Of a DNA stretch of 15,505 nt, positions 6,648-13,665 are shown in pieces. The translations under genes and the position numbers were made by a program. Each line of letters opens with the position of its first letter. Positions within the stretch are counted from its first letter, which is position 1. Source of the stretch: CAYZXU01 sp964482535. GTDB lineage: Bacteria; Desulfobacterota; Desulfobacteria; Desulfobacterales; BuS5. The notes beneath the pieces were generated by a model, which saw nothing but the letters and a program-made list of their open reading frames with translations, had not been told where the DNA came from and ran no database searches. The stretch is from the NCBI GenBank assembly GCA_964482535.1, contig CAYZXU010000056.1, positions 1-15,505 of the forward strand, given 5' to 3'.

Positions 6648-8066
6648 TCAGGGCTTGATGTCCATTGTGGGATAGAGCCCCTTATACCTTCCTGTCAGAT
6701 AAGGCTGAATAATATTAAAAGCTATTGTATTCCCCTCCTGGGCATGGCCCTTGATTTTCATTTTTTCATAGAATGCACCGTTTGCCTCAAGTATATGATC
6801 AATTCTGTGCAAAAAAGCATGAACAAATTCAGAGCCGCTTCCTGAAAACACCATACTTCCCTTTGATGTTTTGTTATCTATTTTTTTAAATTCAGCCAGG
6901 CTCATGCTGTTTTCCTTGAGATCTTCTTTGTTTTTGTTTATACCCCAGACTATACTTTCAGGCGCAATCTCCAAAGGTTCTTTAAGGTCTATAATAGTAT
7001 GCGGCATAATAATACTTCCCGCGCCTATCTTCAGTGGAGACTCCTTGTCTCCTCTTATAAAGGAATTAAACCCCACAAAGACCTTTTCTTCCAGTTTGGA
7101 ATTGATTATTTTGCCTCCATGGGCGGTTATGTCATTTTTTTCCAAACGTGAATTTATAATATAGGCGTTCTCCTGGGCATTTGTGCCAGGGCCCATCCAT
7201 GCATTGTCAAGATAAGCTCTCTGGGAGACTAAAACATTTTCACTTATTTGTGTATCACCTGTTACATAGGCATAACGGTTTAAAGCAGTATTGGATGGTG
7301 TTGAAACAGGGGCATCACAGCTTATAATGTCATAAATACCTTTAAAGTCATCCTTTCGGGACTCAACAAAATCCATGATTATACCCTGGGGGCGCAGGCC
7401 GGGTTCAAAACTGATATACTCTTTCAAAATTTCTTTGGGAAAGACATATTTAAATTCAAATTTATCGCTCTTTATCCATATGGTTCCAGGTTCTACGTTT
7501 TGATGATAAAGGTCGCCTGCCTGTACATAGGAAAATGCACCAATATTGCATGAATGGAGAGTCGTAAGGTCAACTGTTGCGAATGCTCCTAAAAAGCATC
7601 CCTCAACAGGAGAACCATGGATATTTGAATAGTGTGCTGCAACAGTATTCTGGATTAAAAACTCTTCGGGATTTTCAGGGTCATGGGAAAAATTATGAAC
7701 AAGTGTTTTAATAAGAAAACTGTCACGTATCCTTATGGACTCATCATCTTCAAGGAGAATAGTCATCCCGTCATGCTCAAATGTATCACCCTTGCGCTTG
7801 AGTTCATCTCCACGAATATCGCTCTTATAAAGCACAGAGTGATCAACAATGCACTTACCCAGAAAATAACTTCCGCCTATATTTGACTTGTTGAATCGGA
7901 AAAAAAGCGGGTGGTGGCTGGTTACTCCATAAAATGCGTAAAATTCAATAAATTTTTCAACAGGAATAATATCAGCAAAATATTTATCGGCCTTTAAGTT
8001 AAACTCTTTAAGGTTAAGATTAACCCTGTTCATAATTCTATTTATAAGTCTCTCTATCTGTTTCAT
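6648..8066 (-). CDS. Left-handed beta-helix (hexapeptide-repeat) protein, transferase-like
   Basis: This 472-residue protein resembles proteins annotated only as transferase in related bacteria. After a helical start (1-50) there is a first run of hexapeptide-like repeats (about 60-185; for example SNIGGSYFLGKCIVDHSVLYKS pieces and CNIGAFSYVQAG). A linker follows, then a second run (about 260-375; for example QISENVLVSQRAYLDNAWMG and VFVGFNSFIRG, then LKIGAGSIIMPHTIIDL). The C-terminal region ends in a conserved-looking QPYLTGRYKGLYPTMDI. Such helices are typical of acyl- and nucleotidyl-sugar transferases, but no acceptor or catalytic residue can be named here. ATG is preceded by GGAGG (plus 8071-8075) at 4 nt. 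It begins 40 bp after the SulP gene on the same strand, so the two are probably co-transcribed. Fold is fairly sure; function is unknown. Confidence 0.72.
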   Translation of the reverse strand: MKQIERLINRIMNRVNLNLKEFNLKADKYFADIIPVEKFIEFYAFYGVTSHHPLFFRFNKSNIGGSYFLGKCIVDHSVLYKSDIRGDELKRKGDTFEHDGMTILLEDDESIRIRDSFLIKTLVHNFSHDPENPEEFLIQNTVAAHYSNIHGSPVEGCFLGAFATVDLTTLHSCNIGAFSYVQAGDLYHQNVEPGTIWIKSDKFEFKYVFPKEILKEYISFEPGLRPQGIIMDFVESRKDDFKGIYDIISCDAPVSTPSNTALNRYAYVTGDTQISENVLVSQRAYLDNAWMGPGTNAQENAYIINSRLEKNDITAHGGKIINSKLEEKVFVGFNSFIRGDKESPLKIGAGSIIMPHTIIDLKEPLEIAPESIVWGINKNKEDLKENSMSLAEFKKIDNKTSKGSMVFSGSGSEFVHAFLHRIDHILEANGAFYEKMKIKGHAQEGNTIAFNIIQPYLTGRYKGLYPTMDIKP

Positions 8067-8106
8067 AAAACCTCCGGAAATAAAAATACAAATGTATCAA
8101 AAATAT

Positions 8107-10269
8107 TTAAAATATCAGTTTTCGCTCATCAAGCATACATAACCTCAAAGGACACATTCCATCTTTTTCCGTCTTTGTGCCTTCGTGGGCTTTATCATAA
8201 ATATTTGCAAGCGCTGAATATTCATTGGGGTATATATTTTCCTCACCAATCTTTCCAAGAAGATGAGTGCGCTCCATAACTCTGATAATTTCTTCCTTTA
8301 CTCCGCTAAAGGAGATCTCATGGTTGGAGCTCCTGACAGTATCTATAAGTATGGCCAGCGCATCCTCACCTGAAGCGTCAAGGTCATTAATTCCGCCGGC
8401 TTCAATAATTATATGCTTTAAATCCGGTTTATCTGCAATAACTTCAAGCACCTTGTCCTCAAGGTAGGTGGCATTTGTAAAAATTAAGGGTCCGTCAAAA
8501 CGTATTATGGAGATATGATCACACTCCTTAAGACCACGCCTTGAAGCACATCGCAGATAATCATCCTCAGCCTTGGAAAGACGCACAACCCTGGGACGCA
8601 TGCTCTTATACATAAAAACAAGCATGGTTAAAGCCACTCCCACCATTATACCGTAATGAAGATGTGGCGCATAGAAGAGAGTGCAGGCAAAGGTTATAAC
8701 CGAAATTAAACCGTCAGACCTTTTTGCCTTCCATGCATGTATAAAACCGGTGACATTTACCAGACCTATAACCGCTATCATTATCACAGCCGCAAGCGCT
8801 GCCTGTGGAAGATGGTATAAAAGGGGGGTTAAAAAAAGAAGGGTTATAATAACGATCATACTTGTAACCACACTGGATACACCTGATACAGCCCCTGCCT
8901 GCAGATTAACCGCTGAACGTGAAAAAGAGCCGGAAACAGGGTAACTTCTGCCTATGGAGCCTAAAATATTGGCAAGTCCCTGGCCAATGAGCTCCTGATT
9001 AGGGTCGAGTTTCTGACCGGTTTTTGCCGCCATGGCTTTAGCAATTGCAATTGCTTCCATAAAGCCCAAAAGTGATATAATGACTGCAAAGGGAAAAAGC
9101 TGCAGGAAAACACTTATATTAAATTTTGGTATGGTCAGGGAAGGAAGACCCTCGGGGATTTTCCCAACAACGGCTCCGCCTCCTGTCATTTTAATTTTTT
9201 CTGTATTTACAGGTTTGTTCCCTAACTTTATCCGCCAGACTTTTCCGTCTGTTTCAATATCGTTTTTCAAATCTGATTTAACAAAAAATGCATACTCTTT
9301 ATCTGAAGTTTTAACTCTGCAGAAATGGATTTCCCTGAGTTTTTTTCTTAATATGTGGGAATTGTGCTTCTGCTGGTCTATTTCAACTCCTGTGAGGGCT
9401 ATTTCATGCATTATGTTATACTCTTCGGCTGAAACGCTACTGTGACCGACTGGTTTATCTATTAAATTCAGGCTGTTATTTAATTCTGAACGAGTCGTTC
9501 CAAGCTCATTTATGTTCAATACCGCTTTGTTAAAATTTATTATTTCCATTTGAATTTCAGGGCAATTAATATCTTTAATATTAATGGCCATATTATTTTC
9601 AAATTTAAATATAATCGAAAGAAGAGTCGTTACAACAACTGCCACAAGAACATTAGGAATTTTAGGATTTAAACGTTTAAGCCCTGACATTATCAATATT
9701 GCCAAAACGCCTATAAACAGAGTCGGCCAATGGGTGTAAAGCATGGCTGATTTACACACTCTTAATATTGTCTGATAATGATGAGGGGCCTTGTCAACGT
9801 AAACCCCGAATAGTTTTGAAAACTGTGAAGAAGCAATTATAATTGCAGCAGCATTTGTAAAACCGTTAACAACAGGGTGGGACAAAATATTTACCACAAG
9901 ACCAAGGCGCAATACCCCAAGAAGAAACTGAAACATACCAACTGTAAAAGCCAGCATGATTGCATAGGCAATAAATTCATTACTGCCCGCCGTTGCAAGT
10001 GGCTCTAAAGAAGCTGCTGTCATCAGAGACACAACTGCCACAGGACCTGTGGCAAGCTGTCTGCTTGAACCAAAGAGAGCGGCGACCATGGGAGGAAGGA
10101 AAGCGGCGTATAACCCGTAATAGGCCGGCAAACCGGCAAGCTGTGCATAGGCCATTGATTGTGGAATAAGAACGAGTGCTACTGTGAGACCGGCAATAAA
10201 ATCAATTTTAAAAGTGTTGCCTGTGTAATTTTTAAACCAGAGTATAAACGGGAAAAATCTTGATATCAT
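8107..10269 (-). CDS. SulP/SLC26-family anion transporter with C-terminal STAS domain and large inserted loop
   Basis: This inner-membrane transporter of the SulP family carries sulfate, bicarbonate or other anions; the substrate cannot be read from the sequence. The 720-residue protein has the transport core: DFIAGLTVALVLIPQSMAYA near the N-terminus, QLATGPVAVVSLM (71-83), and LGFMEAIAIAKAMA after VVGKIPEGLPSL (368-379). A STAS domain follows (about 585-690), with DASGEDAL at the phospho-acceptor loop. Between TM7 and the IPEGLP motif there is an extra polar stretch of about 145 residues (222-365), where most family members have a short loop. I chose ATG 10269 because AAGGAG (plus 10277-10282) lies 7 nt upstream; the frame is open for 30 more codons but these look non-coding. 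It is divergent from the antiporter operon and upstream of the beta-helix gene. Confidence 0.92.
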   Translation of the reverse strand: MISRFFPFILWFKNYTGNTFKIDFIAGLTVALVLIPQSMAYAQLAGLPAYYGLYAAFLPPMVAALFGSSRQLATGPVAVVSLMTAASLEPLATAGSNEFIAYAIMLAFTVGMFQFLLGVLRLGLVVNILSHPVVNGFTNAAAIIIASSQFSKLFGVYVDKAPHHYQTILRVCKSAMLYTHWPTLFIGVLAILIMSGLKRLNPKIPNVLVAVVVTTLLSIIFKFENNMAINIKDINCPEIQMEIINFNKAVLNINELGTTRSELNNSLNLIDKPVGHSSVSAEEYNIMHEIALTGVEIDQQKHNSHILRKKLREIHFCRVKTSDKEYAFFVKSDLKNDIETDGKVWRIKLGNKPVNTEKIKMTGGGAVVGKIPEGLPSLTIPKFNISVFLQLFPFAVIISLLGFMEAIAIAKAMAAKTGQKLDPNQELIGQGLANILGSIGRSYPVSGSFSRSAVNLQAGAVSGVSSVVTSMIVIITLLFLTPLLYHLPQAALAAVIMIAVIGLVNVTGFIHAWKAKRSDGLISVITFACTLFYAPHLHYGIMVGVALTMLVFMYKSMRPRVVRLSKAEDDYLRCASRRGLKECDHISIIRFDGPLIFTNATYLEDKVLEVIADKPDLKHIIIEAGGINDLDASGEDALAILIDTVRSSNHEISFSGVKEEIIRVMERTHLLGKIGEENIYPNEYSALANIYDKAHEGTKTEKDGMCPLRLCMLDERKLIF

Positions 10270-10376
10270 TATATCTCTCCTTAACATACATAGACTGCTA
10301 TCTTTAATTTGCCCCCTAATAGACAAATTTTCAAGAAAGATTAGCATTAAAAAACACATTACTATAAAAATTTATG

Positions 10377-10398
10377 TTGAGCAATTATATTAGCTCAA
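10377..10398. promoter_or_regulatory. Inverted repeat, candidate operator over the SulP promoter
   Basis: TTGAGC (10377-10382) and GCTCAA (10393-10398) form a perfect 6-bp inverted repeat with a 10-bp AT-rich centre. The centre-to-centre distance is about one and a half helical turns. It covers the -10 and most of the spacer of the SulP promoter, where a dimeric repressor would act. No regulator gene is in the window. Confidence 0.35.
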
Positions 10399-10410
10399 AC
10401 TTTTTGTCAA
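10384..10410 (-). promoter_or_regulatory. Candidate sigma-70 promoter for the SulP operon
   Basis: On the minus strand, TTGACA (plus 10405-10410) and TATAAT (plus 10384-10389) are both perfect consensus hexamers but only 15 bp apart, shorter than the optimal 17. Weak basal activity or need for an activator is therefore possible. The leader to ATG 10269 would be about 105 nt. Confidence 0.55.
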
Positions 10411-10470
10411 GACGAATGAACGATGATCTTTAGTATGTCGTACAGGGAATCTCGCAACTTGACGCCGAAA

Positions 10471-10499
10471 TTGTAAAAAAAACAATGTATGCATAGAAA
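10471..10499 (+). promoter_or_regulatory. Weak candidate promoter for the antiporter operon
   Basis: TTGTAA (10471-10476) and TAGAAA (10494-10499) are 17 bp apart. Both hexamers match the consensus only partly (4/6). It is the best pair I see on the + strand in the 10270-10568 divergent intergenic region. Apart from this pair, the SulP promoter and the inverted repeat, I see nothing else in that region. Confidence 0.25.
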
Positions 10500-10568
10500 C
10501 CAGGCAAAAGCATTGGGGTAAAAACATCTATTGTCTTTGTGAGTATAAATAAGCTACATATTATAAAT

Positions 10569-11777
10569 ATGAAAATTATACTTGCATTTATCATTATTAT
10601 TTTCCTTGCCTTCAGCGGATATCATCTGACTTTCAGGGGATACCGCCTTCCTGTTTTTGCGCATAAATTTTATCTCACAGGCACAGAGTTTCTTTTTCTC
10701 GGACTCTTGCTCGGACCTCAATTTTTAAATCTTATGGACCACAAAACCTCTCAGGGTCTTGAAACATTAAGTGCACTTCTGCTTGGCTGGATTGGCCTGC
10801 TTTTTGGATTTCAATTTGAGGTTGCCAAGCTTGTAAGATTTCCCTTTGAATTTTTTCTCGCAGCAGTTTTTGAGAGTCTTTTGACTTTTGTATTTGTTTT
10901 TCTGGGTATATTTTTAATTCTCTGGCAATTTATATATATCAGCGCTCCCATGAAAATTATTGCATCACTGATTCTGGCAGCAGCAGCAGCATGCACCTCC
11001 CAGACAGGACTTGCTCTTCTTGCACCTGCAAAAATTGTCGGGCGCAAGGAAACTTTCATGCTTTTAAGGTATATTTCAAGCATGGACGGCTTAATCGCTT
11101 TATTAATATTTTGCCTGATATTCTTTTTTTATCCACCCGGGTTTTCACATTTTTCATGGTCAAATTTTTCATGGCTGGAAAATTTTTTAAGTGTGCTTTT
11201 TTTAAACCTGGGAGCTGTTGTCGGCATTATACTTATTTACACCATATTACTTTCCCAACGTCTTAACGAAAATAATCTTACTGCAATTGTCATTGCCATG
11301 GCTGTATTATCCAGTGGAATCGCCCTTATCATAAACTTTTCACCTCTTCTCGCCAATTTTTTTTTAGGATTTTGCCTGGTAAATACTTCAAAAAAAAAAG
11401 AACGTATTTTCAATATGCTTATCAAAATCGAAAAGCCTGTTTATCTATTGATACTGGTATTTCTCGGAGCAGGATGGAATATAGGTTCCGGCTGGTTTTT
11501 TTTGTTTGCTGCAGGTTACTCCATACTCAGATTTTCAGGAAAATTTCTTGGAGGATTTATAATCACACGTCTAAGCCATGGATTTAAAACTCATCCGCGT
11601 ACACTGGGTTTAGGGCTTATAGATTCAGGCGGACTTCCCCTGGCTATTTTATTTGATTTTCAGATGAGATTCCCCGGAGAAGTCACTTCTCAGATTATCG
11701 GCCTCGCTCTGATAGCTGTTATTTATAATGATTTTCTAAGCACTATATCTATTAGATGGCTTTTGAAAAAAATTTAA
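10569..11777 (+). CDS. CPA2-type (Kef-like) cation:proton antiporter, first of two
   Basis: This polytopic membrane protein (402 residues, about 12 hydrophobic segments) belongs to the monovalent cation:proton antiporter 2 superfamily. Visible marks are TGTEFLFLGLLLGP (37-50), the LLLGWIGLLFGFQFE segment (70-84), and the unwound-helix-type motif TSQTGLALLAP (143-153). Asp173 in ISSMDGLIALL (169-179) sits where CPA2 proteins carry their ion/proton-binding Asp. LGLGLIDSGGLPLAI (346-360) is near the end. There is no C-terminal TrkA-N/RCK domain, unlike KefB/KefC. The start is uncertain: GTG at 10539 would add 10 residues, but ATG 10569 gives the usual hydrophobic start MKIILAF; neither has a good ribosome binding site. 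A run of ten A lies at 11390-11399. The next antiporter starts 3 nt after the stop, so the two are tightly linked. The ion (Na+ or K+) cannot be told. Confidence 0.82.
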   Translation: MKIILAFIIIIFLAFSGYHLTFRGYRLPVFAHKFYLTGTEFLFLGLLLGPQFLNLMDHKTSQGLETLSALLLGWIGLLFGFQFEVAKLVRFPFEFFLAAVFESLLTFVFVFLGIFLILWQFIYISAPMKIIASLILAAAAACTSQTGLALLAPAKIVGRKETFMLLRYISSMDGLIALLIFCLIFFFYPPGFSHFSWSNFSWLENFLSVLFLNLGAVVGIILIYTILLSQRLNENNLTAIVIAMAVLSSGIALIINFSPLLANFFLGFCLVNTSKKKERIFNMLIKIEKPVYLLILVFLGAGWNIGSGWFFLFAAGYSILRFSGKFLGGFIITRLSHGFKTHPRTLGLGLIDSGGLPLAILFDFQMRFPGEVTSQIIGLALIAVIYNDFLSTISIRWLLKKI

Positions 11778-11780
11778 GGT

Positions 11781-13145
11781 ATGAACATAATTTATCCCCC
11801 CAAAAAAAATATAACTAATTATCTTCTCACACTTTGTGTTCTGATATTTTTTGCCTTAGTGATAAAGTTTTTGAAAATTGAAACAAGCTGCCAGGATGCC
11901 GGACTGGTTAATTTTTCCCTTGGGTTCATCTTGCTGGTTTCATATATAACGTCTAAAATTCTTAAACTTGCAGGCCTCCCTTTAATCAGCAGTTATATAC
12001 TAACTGGAATCGCAGCCGGTCCTTATGTGAGCGGGTTTCTTGATTCGAATATGATTGAAAGGCTCAGACTAATTGATGACCTGGCCCTAAATTTTATAGC
12101 CCTCACAGCAGGGGGAGCGCTGCATATTAAATTTCTCAGGGCCCGTTTTAAGGCCATTGCTTTAAATATAGCATTAAATACTGTCGTTGTTTTTTTAATG
12201 GTATTTTGCTTTGTAATTTTTTCAGGCAGCAGTTTTAATCTTACACGGAATCTTTCTGCCGTTGAATTAACAGCCATTGCCGTGCTTTTAGGCGTGATTG
12301 CAATAGCGAGGTCACCATCATCAGCCATTGCCATTATCAGTGAATGTAACGCTTCAGGTCCCTTTACAGAGACTGTGCTGGGAGTTACAGTTGCCATAGA
12401 CGTACTCATTATAATATTTTTCACCTTTGCAATGACTGTTGCCAAGACTATTATGGCAGGGGGTCAGATAATAGATTATCAGGCTTTTGCTGCATTATCT
12501 CTAGAAATGGCTGTTTCCCTTATTATCGGCGCAATTATCGGCAAAGGCATTGCAGTTTATATAGAGCGGGCCGGACACGATCTTGCCTTGTTTCTGCTTG
12601 CCATAGCCTTTGGAGTTGCAAAGGCTTCAATCTCGCTGAGCGCTTATATGGAGAACCATTTTGATATATCTCTTCATATAGAGCCCTTGCTGATTTGCAT
12701 GAGCGCAGGTTTTACGGTTCAAAACTTCAGCAAAGCAGGAAATTTTTTCATGGAAAGCCTTGAACGCTTTGCCATGCCCATATATCTGATCTTTTTTTCT
12801 CTTGCCGGAGCATCATTAAACTTTGAAGCTCTTATTATGTGCTGGTCATTTGCCTTATGTTTTGCCATAGTACGAGGAATGGGAATTTTCGGGGGCACAT
12901 GGCTTGCCGGAACCATCAGCGGATATCCTGCGGCATATAACAGACATGCATGGATGGCATATCTCACACAGGCAGGAGTTGCAATAGGACTTGCACAGCT
13001 TGCCCAGAGGCAGTTTCCTGAAATCGGGGTCTATTTAAGCACCATTGTTCTCGCTGTAATCTCTTTAAATCAGATAGTCGGTCCTGTAACATTTAAATTT
13101 TTTTTAAACATAGCAGGAGAAGCTAAAAAAAAAACAGGGGGATAA
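11781..13145 (+). CDS. CPA2-type (Kef-like) cation:proton antiporter, second of two
   Basis: This 454-residue membrane protein is from the same superfamily as its upstream neighbour but clearly different from it. It has GLPLISSYILTGIAAGPYVSG-type opening segments (65-85), LNFIALTAGGAL (103-114), the motif SPSSAIAIISE (178-188) and Asp207 in VAIDVLIIIFF (204-214), the likely ion-binding Asp. WMAYLTQAGVAIGLAQLA (391-408) and NQIVGPVTFKFFL (430-442) are both typical of the family's last segments. No cytoplasmic RCK domain is present. It starts 3 nt after the first antiporter with only a weak AAGG in front, which suggests translational coupling. The end, AKKKTGG, is encoded over a ten-A tract (13125-13134) just before the stop. 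Two unequal neighbours could form a heteromer or act in series; this is inference. Confidence 0.86.
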   Translation: MNIIYPPKKNITNYLLTLCVLIFFALVIKFLKIETSCQDAGLVNFSLGFILLVSYITSKILKLAGLPLISSYILTGIAAGPYVSGFLDSNMIERLRLIDDLALNFIALTAGGALHIKFLRARFKAIALNIALNTVVVFLMVFCFVIFSGSSFNLTRNLSAVELTAIAVLLGVIAIARSPSSAIAIISECNASGPFTETVLGVTVAIDVLIIIFFTFAMTVAKTIMAGGQIIDYQAFAALSLEMAVSLIIGAIIGKGIAVYIERAGHDLALFLLAIAFGVAKASISLSAYMENHFDISLHIEPLLICMSAGFTVQNFSKAGNFFMESLERFAMPIYLIFFSLAGASLNFEALIMCWSFALCFAIVRGMGIFGGTWLAGTISGYPAAYNRHAWMAYLTQAGVAIGLAQLAQRQFPEIGVYLSTIVLAVISLNQIVGPVTFKFFLNIAGEAKKKTGG

Positions 13146-13146
13146 A

Positions 13147-13665
13147 ATGTTAAAAATTATTTTTAAGCTGCTCAAGGTTTTAAACTCGGAAACCGACCAT
13201 AGACAGATCAGCCTTGCTTTTTCTTTTTCCATGATTGCGGGTCTGACACCTTTTTTGAGTCTGCATAATCTTTTTGTTTTACTTCTCGTTTTACTTATCA
13301 GGGTAAACATTTCCACATTTATAGCAGGGCTGGTTTTTTTTTCAGGAGTTGCCTATATTATGGATCCTCTGTTTAACAAGCTTGGCCTTTTTATCCTTAC
13401 TGCAAGCCCGCTGGAAGGATTCTGGACATCTCTTTATAACATCACATTATTTCGCCTTGAAAATTTCAACAATTCCATTGTCATGGGCAGTCTTATCTTC
13501 TCTTTATTTTTTTTTATTCCTCTTTTTATAGTAACAAATATTTTAATTTTCAAATATCGTACAACTGTAATGGCATGGATTAAAAAAATTAAAATTGTAC
13601 AGGCATTAAAGGCCGGCAAACTTTATAACCTTTATAAATCACTAACCGGATTGGAAGGTGCATAA
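13147..13665 (+). CDS. TIGR03546-like small membrane protein, function unknown
   Basis: This 172-residue protein resembles the TIGR03546 family (related in look to DUF2062), known mainly for sitting next to TIGR03545 genes. There is an amphipathic start (MLKIIFKLLKVLNSETDHRQ), then a hydrophobic block with the conserved-looking FSFSMIAGLTPFLSLHN (26-42). Further membrane segments follow at about 44-52, 56-72 and 112-133, and a basic C-terminal tail (WIKKIKIVQALKAGKLY). No catalytic motif is visible. It starts 1 nt after the second antiporter stop with a GGGGGA ribosome binding site (13137-13142), and its stop overlaps the next start by one base (TAATG). All of this argues for one operon and a shared role with the TIGR03545-like protein. 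The biochemical role is unknown. Confidence 0.75.
   Translation: MLKIIFKLLKVLNSETDHRQISLAFSFSMIAGLTPFLSLHNLFVLLLVLLIRVNISTFIAGLVFFSGVAYIMDPLFNKLGLFILTASPLEGFWTSLYNITLFRLENFNNSIVMGSLIFSLFFFIPLFIVTNILIFKYRTTVMAWIKKIKIVQALKAGKLYNLYKSLTGLEGA

Noticed and set aside
6640..6660. CATCA/TGATG inverted repeat between the convergent etfA and beta-helix genes
   Set aside because: The stem is only 5 bp with no T tract, so it does not qualify as a terminator.
9032..9445. Plus-strand open frame inside the SulP gene, overlapping the insert
   Set aside because: The minus-strand SulP frame is continuous through the insert and carries the motifs on both sides; the plus-strand product has no recognisable features.
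10270..10359. Upstream extension of the SulP frame by 30 codons
   Set aside because: The internal ATG at 10269 has a strong AAGGAG site, and the extension would overlap that site and look unlike a SulP start.
12023..12445. Minus-strand open frame opposite the second antiporter
   Set aside because: It is a shadow of a well-supported membrane gene with no ribosome binding site or motif.
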